Shown here: one piece after another, positions 26,243-35,495 of the stretch
Layout: every line of letters starts with the position of its first letter
Numbering within the stretch: position 1 is the first letter of the stretch
Assembly: GCF_914271485.1 (NCBI RefSeq)
Contig: NZ_CAJZAG010000004.1
Location: forward strand, 372,001-436,000
Reading direction: 5' to 3'
DNA: 64,000 nt
From: Cupriavidus pampae
GTDB lineage: Bacteria; Pseudomonadota; Gammaproteobacteria; Burkholderiales; Burkholderiaceae
The notes under the pieces: model-generated
Databases searched by the model: none
What the model saw: only the letters and a program-made list of their open reading frames with translations
What the model was told of the DNA's origin: nothing
Made by a program: the position numbers and the translations under genes

Positions 26243-27046
26243 TCAACGGCCCACGATCCGCCGCGCGAGTGCCTTGGCATATGGCGGCGTGATCCCATGC
26301 AGGAAGTCGCGCGTAGTCAGTGGAAAACGTTCCCCCGGCGCGGCCTGAAATCGCGTGGTGTGAACCTCGGCCTCCTCGTCCCGAGGCCGACCGTTGGAGT
26401 AGTAGTAGAGCGCGATCGAACGGCGTGCCACGCCCGCGGGACTCGCCAGCGGCACGGGGTGCCCGTGCCAGGAGCACTCGTTGGTGCTGAACACGACCAG
26501 CCGGTTGCCGATTGGCGCGATCTTCTGCACGCAGTGCTGCACGCCTTCATCCCAGAGTTGAAGATGGCCGGCCCAGTCGTCTTCCCACGTGTCGTTGAAA
26601 TACAGCAGCACGTTCACACGCCGGTCCAGCTTCCATTCGGGGTGGTAGTTGTAGTCGATATGCAGCCCGAGGTGCCCGCCCGGCAGCGTCTGATGCAGTC
26701 CACCCCCATGCAGGTGTGGGTCCGGCACCAGTCCGGTGATACCGGTCAGCGTTTCGAGAAAGCGCACGAACCCCGGACCGTTCATTTCGAGGATCAGTCC
26801 GCGCAGCGCGGGCGGAATCGAATAGAAGTCCTGGATCTGCAGCTTGAGGTTCTCCGCGGCCGACTGAAACTTGAACCAGCCGGGCTCCTTTCTGCCCGGG
26901 AACGCGGCGCTGGCTTCGCGATAGACGTTGTCGTCGAGGAAGTTGTCGACGCAGATATGCGGGAACGGTGGGTTTGTCTTGTAAGGCTCGATGAGTTCGC
27001 GTGCCATCCAGTCCAGCTTGGCCAGGTCAAGCATTTCGTTGTACAT
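26243..27046 (-). CDS. 2OG-Fe(II) oxygenase (prolyl-4-hydroxylase-like), exopolysaccharide-linked
   Basis: A 267-residue cytosolic protein with the double-stranded beta-helix of 2-oxoglutarate/Fe(II) oxygenases: the HxD iron ligands in GLHIDYNYHPEW, the distal His in CSWHGHPVPL and the 2-oxoglutarate Arg a few residues later (VARRSIALYYY). It resembles the prolyl 4-hydroxylase alpha-subunit-like group of bacterial oxygenases sometimes found in polysaccharide clusters. It is sandwiched between an AraC-type regulator (2 bp upstream) and rfbB (30 bp downstream), so it is part of the rhamnose operon. Possible roles are hydroxylation of a sugar nucleotide or of a protein of the export machinery; the substrate is not known. 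Confidence 0.85.
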   Translation of the reverse strand: MYNEMLDLAKLDWMARELIEPYKTNPPFPHICVDNFLDDNVYREASAAFPGRKEPGWFKFQSAAENLKLQIQDFYSIPPALRGLILEMNGPGFVRFLETLTGITGLVPDPHLHGGGLHQTLPGGHLGLHIDYNYHPEWKLDRRVNVLLYFNDTWEDDWAGHLQLWDEGVQHCVQKIAPIGNRLVVFSTNECSWHGHPVPLASPAGVARRSIALYYYSNGRPRDEEAEVHTTRFQAAPGERFPLTTRDFLHGITPPYAKALARRIVGR

Positions 27047-27048
27047 GC

Positions 27049-28119
27049 TCAGCGCTCCTCCAGAATGGGCGGTGTCAACCCGCCTGTGTTGTGATGCTGG
27101 TTCCTGTATTCGGTGGGGGAGAGCGCGAAGCGCTTGCGGAAGATCTTGCAGAGACGGTCGCCGTTACCCATGCCGCAGCGCCGTGCCACCTTGTCGACGG
27201 GCAACGTCGTCTTGGTCAGCAGCTTGCAGCTCATGTCGAGCCGCGCGCGCAACAGATATTCGGAGGGGGTGACGCCGATCATGCATTTGAACCGGCGCAG
27301 GTAGTTGCGCTCGCTCATCGCGGCGGAGCGTGCCGCGTCGGCGACGGAGATGGCTTCCATATAGTGCTCGGCGATCCAGCGCGCCGACGCATGGATCTTG
27401 TTGGCCGTTGCCGCCGACATATCCAGCAGATCGTCTTCCTTGTCTTCGTTGTCCCGCGTCTCGTTCCGGTCGGCCACAGCTTCGGTCGTGGCTTCGCGGC
27501 GCGGGGTCAACTGCCTTGCCACTGCGCGAGCCGCCGCGGTGCCGAGGTCGCTTTCGATCTGTGCGAGGGCCAGATCCATCGCCGACGGCATGACCTCCGG
27601 CGCGTGGCCGCTGCCGCCGCGGCACCAGAAGACGGTGGACGGCGCCATGTTGATGCCAGCGTTCTCACCCGTTGCGGCGATCGCGCTCGTGGCGCGCGAC
27701 GCCAGCACTTCACGGCCGCCATGACGCCACTCCAGCGCGGCCGCACTGATCTCCAGCGTTGTGCTCATCACGCGCGCGGCGCGTTCGTCGGCCGATTCGC
27801 GTTCGCTGCAGGCAATGAAGATGGCGCCGAACCCGCGTTGGCCCGAGGCTTCGAGGCCCTGGGTCCAGATCCTTACCGACGAGGAGCACGCGATGTTGCC
27901 GCCGTGGTGCGAGAGCAGGGACAGTTGATAGAAGGGGCGCTGGTGTTGCTGGATCTCGAGTTCGTTGGCGATGCGGAACGCCTCCGCGATGATCCCGGCC
28001 GCGAGCAGCGAACAGCCATCGAACAGCAGCAGACCGATGCGCTGGACAGCGGGTTGTCCCGCCACCGGAAGTGAAGCCGATGGCCACGCGGGTGGAGATG
28101 TCTCGACAAGGTACTCCAT
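27049..28119 (-). CDS. GlxA-like AraC-family transcriptional regulator
   Basis: A 356-residue regulator. The N-terminal half (about residues 25-200) has a DJ-1/PfpI-like fold start (IGLLLFDGCSLLAAGIIAEAF) as in GlxA-type regulators. A charged linker with acidic patch follows (about 205-235), then a C-terminal AraC domain with two helix-turn-helices (about 240-340, ISVADAARSAAMSERNYLRRF and LPVDKVARRCGMGNGDRL). The ATG at 28119 follows GAGGGAA. It is the first gene of the minus arm and is divergent from manC across 521 bp, so it probably controls the exopolysaccharide locus. The inducer is unknown. Confidence 0.88.
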   Translation of the reverse strand: MEYLVETSPPAWPSASLPVAGQPAVQRIGLLLFDGCSLLAAGIIAEAFRIANELEIQQHQRPFYQLSLLSHHGGNIACSSSVRIWTQGLEASGQRGFGAIFIACSERESADERAARVMSTTLEISAAALEWRHGGREVLASRATSAIAATGENAGINMAPSTVFWCRGGSGHAPEVMPSAMDLALAQIESDLGTAAARAVARQLTPRREATTEAVADRNETRDNEDKEDDLLDMSAATANKIHASARWIAEHYMEAISVADAARSAAMSERNYLRRFKCMIGVTPSEYLLRARLDMSCKLLTKTTLPVDKVARRCGMGNGDRLCKIFRKRFALSPTEYRNQHHNTGGLTPPILEER

Positions 28120-28640
28120 GGTGCGTTCCCTCGCGAAAGAACTTCGATTCGAATCTGGTTTATCTGCATCATATTCAATATGCCGCGCTGCACAACGTTC
28201 ATTGTCCGATTTTCACGTGACGTTGTCGGACGGACACGCTTGTCTGAAGGAAGTCGCCATGAAAATGCGTGATACGTCGCAAAGGCATTATCTGAAATGA
28301 ATCAAATTTGGTAATTGTTGCCTTCCGTACATACAGGCGTTGTCTGCTGATAAATAGAAAAATCTATATATAACAACAACTTCACCGTATTTGTGCAACG
28401 CAATGGAACCGCAGGGGCGAGCGCGACACGTGCGCACCGCGCGCAGGCGGTTACATGACGAAATTGGTGCAACATAATCCGGGATTTTCACAATGAATAC
28501 GTTTTCGATTCATTTTCCGGTGATATCCGTCAAATCCTCTATGTTTTCCGACAGGGCGATAAGGACGCATTTGTGCGCATCTATGCTTCAGTGCAGCAAA
28601 GCCTTTTCATGCCTTTCGTAGTGCTTCAGAGGAGTCCAGC
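28120..28640. promoter_or_regulatory. Divergent regulatory region of the exopolysaccharide locus
   Basis: This 521-bp gap is AT-rich compared with its surroundings and contains no convincing gene. It holds GTCCGA-N16-TCGGAC with a central CACGTG (28204-28231); a plausible sigma-70 promoter for the plus arm with TTGTCT at 28340-28345 and TATATA/TATAAC around 28365-28374; and an inverted repeat ATGAAT-N9-ATTCAT (28493-28513). A start near 28380 would leave a leader of about 260 nt before manC. The ribosome-binding site of manC is AGAGGAG just before 28641. Confidence 0.55.
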
Positions 28641-30161
28641 ATGCCCATCACCGTCACTGGCGACGCCCCCACCGATGCGCCGTTTCATGCCTCCGCGGTT
28701 GCGGTCGATGTTCTCAATGGACTGAAGCTCTGCCCCGTCGTGCTTGCGGGTGGATCGGGCACGCGGCTCTGGCCGCTGTCCCGCAAGCACTACCCCAAGC
28801 AGTTGATCGACGTGATCGGTCGCGACTCGCTACTGCAATCCACCGTACGCCGTGCGGCGGTGCTGCGTGGCAAGGGTCGCGCCGAAGCGCCCGCGATCAT
28901 CGTGTGCGGCGAGCCGCATCGCTTCATGACCGCGCAGCAGCTCGAGGCAGCTGGCGTCGATGCCCGCATCGTGGTGGAACCAACCGGCCGCAACACCGCC
29001 CCGGCGTTGACGCTGGCCGCGCTGCTGGCAACGGCGCAAGGCGAGGACAGCATCATGGTGGTCATGCCGGCCGATCATGTGATTGCCGACGCCGAGGCAT
29101 TCGGCCACGCCGTCACGCGCGCCGCGCAGTTTGCCGAGCAGGGTGCCATCGTGACGCTTGGCGTGCCGCCGACGCGGGCGGACACCGGCTACGGCTACAT
29201 CCGCATCGGCTCGCCGCTCGACGGCGTGGCGCACGCGATCGACAGCTTTGTCGAGAAGCCCGCGGCCGAGATCGCGCAGGCGTACGCGGCCTCGGGCGAG
29301 TACTGGTGGAACAGCGGCATCTTCGTCGTGCGCGCCAGTACCTGGCTCGCGACCCTGCAACGCCTGCAGGCCGACATGCACGCGACGTGCGTCGACGCCT
29401 TTGCGCGTGGTCAGGAACATGGCGCCTTCTATCACCCCGATGCCGCGGCGTTTGCGGCCGTGCCTTCGGACTCGATCGACTACGCGGTGATGGAACACCT
29501 CGCACGCGCCGGTGGTGTACTGGGTGTGGTGGTACCGATGTCCGCGGGCTGGTCGGACCTCGGGTCCTGGGATGCGGTGTGGGACGCCATCGACAAGGAT
29601 GCCGACGGCAACGCCGCACGCGGCCGCGTGATGTACGAGGGGGCCACCTCCTGCTATGCCCATTCCGATGGACGCCTGGTGGCATGTGTCGGCACCACGA
29701 ACCTGATCGTGGTGGAGACGGCCGATGCCGTGCTGGTGGTGGACCGCTCGCACGTGCAGGGCGTCAAGGGGCTGGTCGAGCGGCTCGCGAGCCAGCAGGG
29801 CTGCGAGGCCGAGAACCATCGCAAGGTGCAGCGGCCCTGGGGCTGCTACGACTCGATTGACCAGGGCGAACGCTTTCAGGTGAAACGTATCGTGGTGAAT
29901 CCGGGCGCTTCGCTTTCACTCCAGCTGCATCACCATCGCGCCGAACACTGGACGGTCGTGCGCGGCACCGCGCAGGTCACGCGCGGCGACGAACGGTTCC
30001 TGCTCAGCGAGAACGAATCGACCTATATCCCGATCGGTGTGATGCATCGCCTGGAGAACCCCGGCAAGCTGCCGCTCGAACTCATCGAAGTGCAATCGGG
30101 CGCCTACCTTGGCGAGGACGACATCGTCCGCATTGCCGATACGTACGGCCGCTGCGCCTGA
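28641..30161 (+). CDS. manC: Mannose-1-phosphate guanylyltransferase / mannose-6-phosphate isomerase
   Basis: A 506-residue bifunctional enzyme. The N-terminal nucleotidyltransferase (about residues 28-320) has [20 protein letters not shown] and the FVEKP metal-site region. The C-terminal cupin type II phosphomannose isomerase (about 390-500) has RPWGCYDSIDQGERFQVKRI and the HHHRAEHW metal site. Such ManC/CpsB/AlgA proteins supply GDP-mannose. The start has AGAGGAG upstream. It is the first gene of the plus arm, so mannose, or a sugar derived from GDP-mannose, is expected in the polysaccharide. No GDP-mannose dehydratase or phosphomannomutase is visible in this window. Confidence 0.95.
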   Translation: MPITVTGDAPTDAPFHASAVAVDVLNGLKLCPVVLAGGSGTRLWPLSRKHYPKQLIDVIGRDSLLQSTVRRAAVLRGKGRAEAPAIIVCGEPHRFMTAQQLEAAGVDARIVVEPTGRNTAPALTLAALLATAQGEDSIMVVMPADHVIADAEAFGHAVTRAAQFAEQGAIVTLGVPPTRADTGYGYIRIGSPLDGVAHAIDSFVEKPAAEIAQAYAASGEYWWNSGIFVVRASTWLATLQRLQADMHATCVDAFARGQEHGAFYHPDAAAFAAVPSDSIDYAVMEHLARAGGVLGVVVPMSAGWSDLGSWDAVWDAIDKDADGNAARGRVMYEGATSCYAHSDGRLVACVGTTNLIVVETADAVLVVDRSHVQGVKGLVERLASQQGCEAENHRKVQRPWGCYDSIDQGERFQVKRIVVNPGASLSLQLHHHRAEHWTVVRGTAQVTRGDERFLLSENESTYIPIGVMHRLENPGKLPLELIEVQSGAYLGEDDIVRIADTYGRCA

Positions 30162-30246
30162 GTTCGACCTGACCCTTCGCAGGACGGCATCACGCCAACT
30201 TGGCGCGCCGTCTGTCGCCCACCCATCGGTCCAGGGAGAACCCAGC

Positions 30247-31005
30247 ATGCGCTTCCTAAAATCGTTGCTGGCCAGAGCCGGCATCCTGCCGTCGCACCTG
30301 ACGGCGAACATCACCGCGAGCATGTCGCCCGAGCTGGCCGATGCGCGTACAACCCGTCGCCATCGCCGCCATGCCGAACCGCGCTACGCCCGTGCGTACG
30401 GCCACGCCGCCAAGCGCGTGTTCGATATCGGCGCGGCGTTGACGCTGCTGATGCTGCTGTCGCCACTGATGCTGATCATCGCGCTGCTCGTCATGCGCGA
30501 CGGTGGTGCCTGCGTGTACGGCCATACCCGCGTCGGCATGGATGGCCGCAGCTTCCGCTGCCTCAAGTTCCGCTCGATGGTGCGCAATGCCGATGCCGCG
30601 CTGCAGGCGCTGCTGGCCAGCGACCCCGCCGCACGCGCGGAATGGGAGAAGGATTTCAAGCTACGCAACGATGTACGGGTAACGCGCCTGGGCCGCTTTA
30701 TTCGCAAGACCAGCATCGATGAACTGCCGCAGTTATGGAACGTGGTGCGCGGCGATATGAGCCTGGTCGGTCCGCGCCCCGTGGTGGAGAAGGAGCTCGA
30801 ACGCTACGGCGAATCGGTGTCGTATTACCTGCGTGTGCTGCCCGGCATCACCGGGCTGTGGCAGGTCAGCGGACGCAACGATGCCGACTACGACAAGCGC
30901 GTGATGCTCGACGTGGCCTACGTCCGCAACTGGACCTTCGCCGGAGACATCGTGATTCTGTTCAAGACAATCGGGGTGGTGATCTATGGTCGCGGCGCAT
31001 ACTGA
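30247..31005 (+). CDS. Initiating sugar-phosphate transferase (bacterial sugar transferase family)
   Basis: A 252-residue membrane enzyme of the WcaJ/WbaP/EpsE group. After a basic N-terminal segment, one hydrophobic hairpin (about residues 60-82) anchors the catalytic domain. Catalytic-domain landmarks are KRVFDIGAAL, CLKFRSM, FIRKTSIDELPQLWNVVRG, MSLVGPRPV and PGITGLWQVSGR. It transfers sugar-1-phosphate to undecaprenyl phosphate, the first step of repeat-unit assembly. It is the short form: the four-helix N-terminal domain of long WcaJ proteins is absent, as in many LPS- or EPS-type monotopic phosphoglycosyl transferases. It overlaps the wza start by 20 bp. Confidence 0.92.
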   Translation: MRFLKSLLARAGILPSHLTANITASMSPELADARTTRRHRRHAEPRYARAYGHAAKRVFDIGAALTLLMLLSPLMLIIALLVMRDGGACVYGHTRVGMDGRSFRCLKFRSMVRNADAALQALLASDPAARAEWEKDFKLRNDVRVTRLGRFIRKTSIDELPQLWNVVRGDMSLVGPRPVVEKELERYGESVSYYLRVLPGITGLWQVSGRNDADYDKRVMLDVAYVRNWTFAGDIVILFKTIGVVIYGRGAY

Positions 31006-32188
31006 TCTGCCCTGGCGCAAGCGGTTCTCCGCAGTCTGGCTGTGGGCCGTGGTGGTGTATTTCGTGAGTGGCTGCGCGATGGCGCCGGGCATGACCTACA
31101 AGACCACGACCAACGCCACCACCAATGCCAGCGAAGGCACGTCGCCATCCGCGCTGCCCGTGACCGGCCTGCCATCGGTGCAGGGCGTGCAGTCGATCTC
31201 GCAGGACAATCTGATCGAAATCGACAATGGACTGATTGCGTCGCAGCGCACCGCACAACCGAGCGGCATTCCGGCGGAGGTGCGCGCGCTGTTCGACAAG
31301 CCACGCCCGTATGTGCTCGGCCCCGGCGATGTTCTCAGTATCGTCGTGTGGGGACACCCCGAGCTGAACCTGCCTTCGTTGCAGGTCACCAGCGGTGTCG
31401 ATACCTCCGGCTCGAACTCCGTGGTCACGGGCTACACCGTGGACGCGCGCGGCAATGTCCAGTACGCGTTCGTCGGCATGGTGCAGGTGGCGGGTCTCAC
31501 GGAAGCCGAAGCCCGGGAGTTGCTGACGCGGCGGCTGGCCGAGTACGTGCGCAATCCGCAGGTGACATTGCGCATTCAGGCCTACCGCAGCAAGCGCGTC
31601 TATCTTGACGGGGCAGTGGCGCAGGCCGGCGTGCAGATCATCAATGACGTACCGATGACGCTGCCCGAAGCCATCAATCGCGCCGGCGGCTTCAGCGCGG
31701 TGGCTGATCGTTCCTGGGTTGCGGTGACGCGCGGCGAGCGTACCGCCCGTGTAAGTTTTCCAGACCTGATCGCCAAGGGCACCAACCCATCGGACATCCT
31801 GCTGCGCGATGGCGACCTCGTGCGCGTCTTCGCGGGTAGCGACAGCAAGGTCTATGTGATCGGCGAAGTCGCGCGCAATGCGGCGCTGACGCTGAACAAC
31901 GGCAAATTGAGCCTCAATCAGGCGCTCGGCGATGCGGGCGGCATCAGCCAGTACTCGGGCGATGCGCAACAGGTCTACGTGGTGCGTGGCAACGGCGGGC
32001 ACGCGCCGCAGGTCTTTCATCTGGACGCCAGTCGGCCGTCGGCCATGGCACTGGCCGATGGCTTTGCGCTGCAGGCCAACGACGTGGTGTTCGTGGACAC
32101 CTCGTCGCTGGTGCGCTGGAGCCGCGTGGTCAATCTGCTTCTACCCACCGCGCAGACCGCCACCGCGAGCCGGGCGGTAGCGCCATGA
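30986..32188 (+). CDS. wza: Polysaccharide export outer-membrane lipoprotein (Wza family)
   Basis: A 400-residue protein. The lipoprotein signal is visible as VYFVSGC (lipidation Cys at about residue 30). The Poly_export domain starts at about 105 (YVLGPGDVLSIVVWGHPEL), followed by SLBB domains (about 200-370, VYLDGAVAQAGVQI and VYVIGEVARNAAL). Wza-family proteins form the octameric outer-membrane exit channel. The start at 30986 overlaps the previous gene, and the tyrosine-kinase gene follows. It pairs with the Wzc-like protein for export. Confidence 0.93.
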   Translation: MVAAHTDLPWRKRFSAVWLWAVVVYFVSGCAMAPGMTYKTTTNATTNASEGTSPSALPVTGLPSVQGVQSISQDNLIEIDNGLIASQRTAQPSGIPAEVRALFDKPRPYVLGPGDVLSIVVWGHPELNLPSLQVTSGVDTSGSNSVVTGYTVDARGNVQYAFVGMVQVAGLTEAEARELLTRRLAEYVRNPQVTLRIQAYRSKRVYLDGAVAQAGVQIINDVPMTLPEAINRAGGFSAVADRSWVAVTRGERTARVSFPDLIAKGTNPSDILLRDGDLVRVFAGSDSKVYVIGEVARNAALTLNNGKLSLNQALGDAGGISQYSGDAQQVYVVRGNGGHAPQVFHLDASRPSAMALADGFALQANDVVFVDTSSLVRWSRVVNLLLPTAQTATASRAVAP

Positions 32189-32215
32189 ATGACAGAACCC
32201 TGGAGGGTGATGGCA

Positions 32216-34423
32216 ATGAACACCACTGATCTCGCGCATCCGGTCTACGTGCCGCTTATGCGTCCGTCGGCGCGCGCGATGAATCCGCTGACGACGTTGC
32301 TGGCCAGCCGCTGGCTGATCGCCGGCATCACGCTGGCCTGTCTGCTCGCCGGCCTGGCCTATGCCGTGTTCACGCGCCCCGTCTATCGCTCCGACATGCT
32401 GATTCAGGTGGAGCCGAGCTCGATCGAGAACCGTTCCGCGTCGGGCGACCCTCGGCTCACGCCCGAGATCAAGCCCGATACCACGTCCGAGATTCAGGTG
32501 CTCAGTTCACGCATGGTGGTGTCGCGCGCCGTGGATACGCTGAAGCTGTATATCGATGCCACGCCGCGCTACGTGCCTATGATTGGCTGGTGGCTGGCCG
32601 AGCGCGCGGACGGGTATTCGCAACCGATCGGCGGTTATGTCTACGGCAAGGAACGTATCGCCGTGACGACGTTCGATGTGCCAGCAGCGCTGCAGGGCGA
32701 ACCGTTCACGTTGACGCTTGGCGAGCATGGTAATTACAAGCTCACGCTCGGGACGGCCTTCGGCGCCCCGGTGGTATCGCTGACCGGCCGCGTCGGCATC
32801 CTGCTGCGGGCGGATACCGCGCGCGGACCGCTGACATTGCTGGTCCGCACCGCGACGGGTCTGCCCGGCGCACGCTTCACGCTCAAACGGTATTCGGAGA
32901 CCGCGACCACGGAATGGCTGCAGAAGACGCTGGCGATTGGCGAGCGCGGCAAGCAGTCGAGCATCATCGGGGTGTCGCTGGACAGCGTCGAGCCGGTGGC
33001 ATCGACGCGCATCCTTAACGAGATCGGCAAGGAGTACGTGGATCAGAACGTACGCCGGCGCTCCGAGGAAGCGGACAAGTCGATCCGCTTTCTGGACGAG
33101 CAACTGCCGCAGCTCAAGAAGCAGCTGGAGGAATCGGAAAGCCGTTACAACGCGTTCCGTGCGCAGCAGGGCACCGTCGATACCAGTCAGGAGGCGCGCG
33201 CGCTGCTGCAGCAGAGTGTGGATGCCGAGGCGCGGCTGGTGGATCTGCGCCAGAAGCGTCAGGAGCTGATGACCCAATACACCGAGAAGCATCCGGCGCT
33301 GCTCGCCATCGACGGGCAGCTGCGCGAAGCCCAGGCGGCGTGGGCCGTGGTGCAGGGGCGGACGCGGCAACTGCCCCTGATCGAACAGAAGGTCCTGCAA
33401 CTGCAGCGCAACCTGCATGTGGATACCGAGCTCTATACGAACCGGCTCAATGCCCGCCAGCAACTGACGCTGGTACGCGCGGGCAAGGTGGCGAACGTGC
33501 GCCTGATCGATCCGGCCACGCCACCGGAAACGCCGATCTCCCCGCGGCGCGGCGTGGCCATCGGCGGCTCGCTCCTGGCTGGGCTGATGGCGGGCATCGT
33601 GCTGGCGATGGCACGGCGGCGCATCGCTGGCACCGTGCAGGACCGCGAGGAGATCGAGATTGCCACCGGCATTCCGGTCTACGCCACGGTGCCGCGTAGC
33701 CGCCTGACCGGACCTCTGCGCACGTCGTGGCTGGGCCGCTCTGGCGATGGCCCGCTGCTGCCGGATGCCGCGATCGAAAGCCTGCGCGCCGTTCGCACCA
33801 CGCTTCACTTCGCGCTCCATGACGCGCCGAACCGCGTGGTGCTCATCACCGGTCCCACCGCGGGGGTTGGCAAGTCGTTCGTCGCCGCCAATCTGGCCAC
33901 GCTGGCCGGTGCCTCCAAGCAGCGCGTGCTGCTGATCGATGCCGATCTTCGCAATGGCCGTCTGCACAAGCGCTTCCATGTCGATCGGGGTCCGGGGCTT
34001 GCCGAAGTGCTGGCGGGCGCGTGCAAACCGGAGGACGTGATCCGGCGCGGCGTGTCCTACGGCCTCGATTTCCTTTCGACGGGCGCCTGTTCGGCGGGCC
34101 CCAGCGAACTGCTGCTGCAACCTGAGCTGCGCGTACTGATCCAGCAGGTGTCCGCGCACTACGACATGGTGATCCTCGACGGTCCGCCACTGTTGCCGGT
34201 GGCCGATGCACTGGTGCTGGGACGCCTGGCCGGCACGGTCTTCATGGTGGCGCGCCATCGCGTGACGACGGTCGAGCAGATCGACGAAAGCACGCGGCGG
34301 CTCGCGCAGGCCAACGTTGCCGTGCGTGGCGTGATCTTCAACGATTTCACCGGTGCGCTGCATCGCTACAGCTACGCCTATGGCTCGACGGTCGAGCCGC
34401 AGACCGTCACGGCCAGAGTCTGA
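32216..34423 (+). CDS. wzc: Polysaccharide co-polymerase / BY-type tyrosine kinase (Wzc-like)
   Basis: A 735-residue inner-membrane protein. N-terminal Wzz domain with a first membrane helix (about residues 25-45), periplasmic coiled-coil region (about 270-420), second helix near 455-475, then a cytosolic kinase domain (about 510-720): Walker A TGPTAGVGKSFVAA, Walker A' LLIDADLR, Walker B MVILDGPPL. The C-terminal tail has only a short tyrosine group (HRYSYAYG) rather than a long Tyr cluster. ATG 32216 is placed best relative to TGGAGGG; in-frame starts at 32189 and 32210 are possible. It controls chain length and export together with Wza through phosphorylation cycles. No separate low-molecular-weight phosphatase gene is seen. 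Confidence 0.92.
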   Translation: MNTTDLAHPVYVPLMRPSARAMNPLTTLLASRWLIAGITLACLLAGLAYAVFTRPVYRSDMLIQVEPSSIENRSASGDPRLTPEIKPDTTSEIQVLSSRMVVSRAVDTLKLYIDATPRYVPMIGWWLAERADGYSQPIGGYVYGKERIAVTTFDVPAALQGEPFTLTLGEHGNYKLTLGTAFGAPVVSLTGRVGILLRADTARGPLTLLVRTATGLPGARFTLKRYSETATTEWLQKTLAIGERGKQSSIIGVSLDSVEPVASTRILNEIGKEYVDQNVRRRSEEADKSIRFLDEQLPQLKKQLEESESRYNAFRAQQGTVDTSQEARALLQQSVDAEARLVDLRQKRQELMTQYTEKHPALLAIDGQLREAQAAWAVVQGRTRQLPLIEQKVLQLQRNLHVDTELYTNRLNARQQLTLVRAGKVANVRLIDPATPPETPISPRRGVAIGGSLLAGLMAGIVLAMARRRIAGTVQDREEIEIATGIPVYATVPRSRLTGPLRTSWLGRSGDGPLLPDAAIESLRAVRTTLHFALHDAPNRVVLITGPTAGVGKSFVAANLATLAGASKQRVLLIDADLRNGRLHKRFHVDRGPGLAEVLAGACKPEDVIRRGVSYGLDFLSTGACSAGPSELLLQPELRVLIQQVSAHYDMVILDGPPLLPVADALVLGRLAGTVFMVARHRVTTVEQIDESTRRLAQANVAVRGVIFNDFTGALHRYSYAYGSTVEPQTVTARV

Positions 34424-34463
34424 ATATCCGCGACCCCAACGACCCGCTCCCGGGAGAGCCGAC

Positions 34464-35477
34464 ATGACGCACCTGCACCACAAACGCATCACGCTGGTCA
34501 CCGTCACCTATGGCGACCGGCAGCACTACTGTGCAGAGCTGCTGCGGCGCAGCTTCGAGAACGAAGGCGTCATGCACGCCATTGTGGTCAGCAACAACTC
34601 GAGTTCCGACCTGGCGCAACTGGAAGCCACCTGGGGCAAACGCATCACCGTGATACGGCTCGCTTCCAATTCGGGCTCCGCCAATGGCTATGCGATTGGC
34701 ATTGCCGCCGCACTGGAGCGCAGCAGTACGGATTTCATCTGGCTGATGGACGATGACAACGCGCCGAGCGAGGGCGCGCTGGACGTGCTGTGCCACCAGC
34801 TCGATGTGCTCGCGCGCCAGCGTGGACGCGCGCGTGCCGCAGTGCTGGGCTTCCGTCCCGACCATCAGGGCGATATCGCGGCCGGCGTGCCGGCGGCACT
34901 CGCCACGCCGCCGCGCTCGAGCTACTTCGGTTTTCACGTGGCGCGTATTCCGTACAAGATCTGGCGGCGCACGCCGTGGGGACGTCCACGTCCCGACGCG
35001 CTGCCGGCGGTCGTCCATCTGCCATTCGCGCCCTATGGCGGTCTGCTGGGCCATCGCGACATGTACACGGATCTGGGCTTGCCCGATACCAATCTGGTGC
35101 TCTATGCCGACGACACCGAATACACCTGGCGGCTGACCGCGCGCGGCGGCTGCATTGCACTGGTCACCGGCGCGCGCCTCGAAGATCTGGAAGCGTCCTG
35201 GAACGTCAAGCGCAACTGGAAGAACCATTTCGAATGCATGCTGTTCAGCGGTTCGGATTTCCGCGCTTACTACAGCAGCCGCAACCAGGCATGGTTCGAT
35301 CGCAACTACTGGTCCCAGTCGGGCGTGATGTATCGCCTGAACCGGTTCGTGTTTCTGCAACTGCTGCGGCTTTACGGCAGGCGGCGCCATGCCGACGCGC
35401 GCCTGCGCCTGCTGGAGCGCGCCATTGCCGATGGCGAAGCCAGCCGGCTCGGTTTTCACGCCGACTACTCGCTATAG
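34464..35477 (+). CDS. Glycosyltransferase family 2
   Basis: A 337-residue GT-A fold transferase: LVTVTYGDR at the N-terminus, VVSNNSSSDL, and the metal-binding acidic motif WLMDDDNAP (about residue 95). A second acidic site YADDTEY is at about residue 215. The wide spacing and MDDDN motif resemble rhamnosyl- or galactofuranosyl-transferases. The ATG at 34464 follows GGGAGAGCC. It adds one sugar of the repeat unit on the cytosolic face; donor and acceptor are unknown. Confidence 0.88.
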   Translation: MTHLHHKRITLVTVTYGDRQHYCAELLRRSFENEGVMHAIVVSNNSSSDLAQLEATWGKRITVIRLASNSGSANGYAIGIAAALERSSTDFIWLMDDDNAPSEGALDVLCHQLDVLARQRGRARAAVLGFRPDHQGDIAAGVPAALATPPRSSYFGFHVARIPYKIWRRTPWGRPRPDALPAVVHLPFAPYGGLLGHRDMYTDLGLPDTNLVLYADDTEYTWRLTARGGCIALVTGARLEDLEASWNVKRNWKNHFECMLFSGSDFRAYYSSRNQAWFDRNYWSQSGVMYRLNRFVFLQLLRLYGRRRHADARLRLLERAIADGEASRLGFHADYSL

Positions 35478-35495
35478 CCAGGACCGGAGACCACC

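Noticed and set aside
28446..28456. GGCGGTTACAT, similar to the ops element bound by RfaH in polysaccharide leaders
   Set aside because: It differs at two of the most conserved positions of GGCGGTAGNNT, no JUMPstart context is visible, and a short match is expected by chance.
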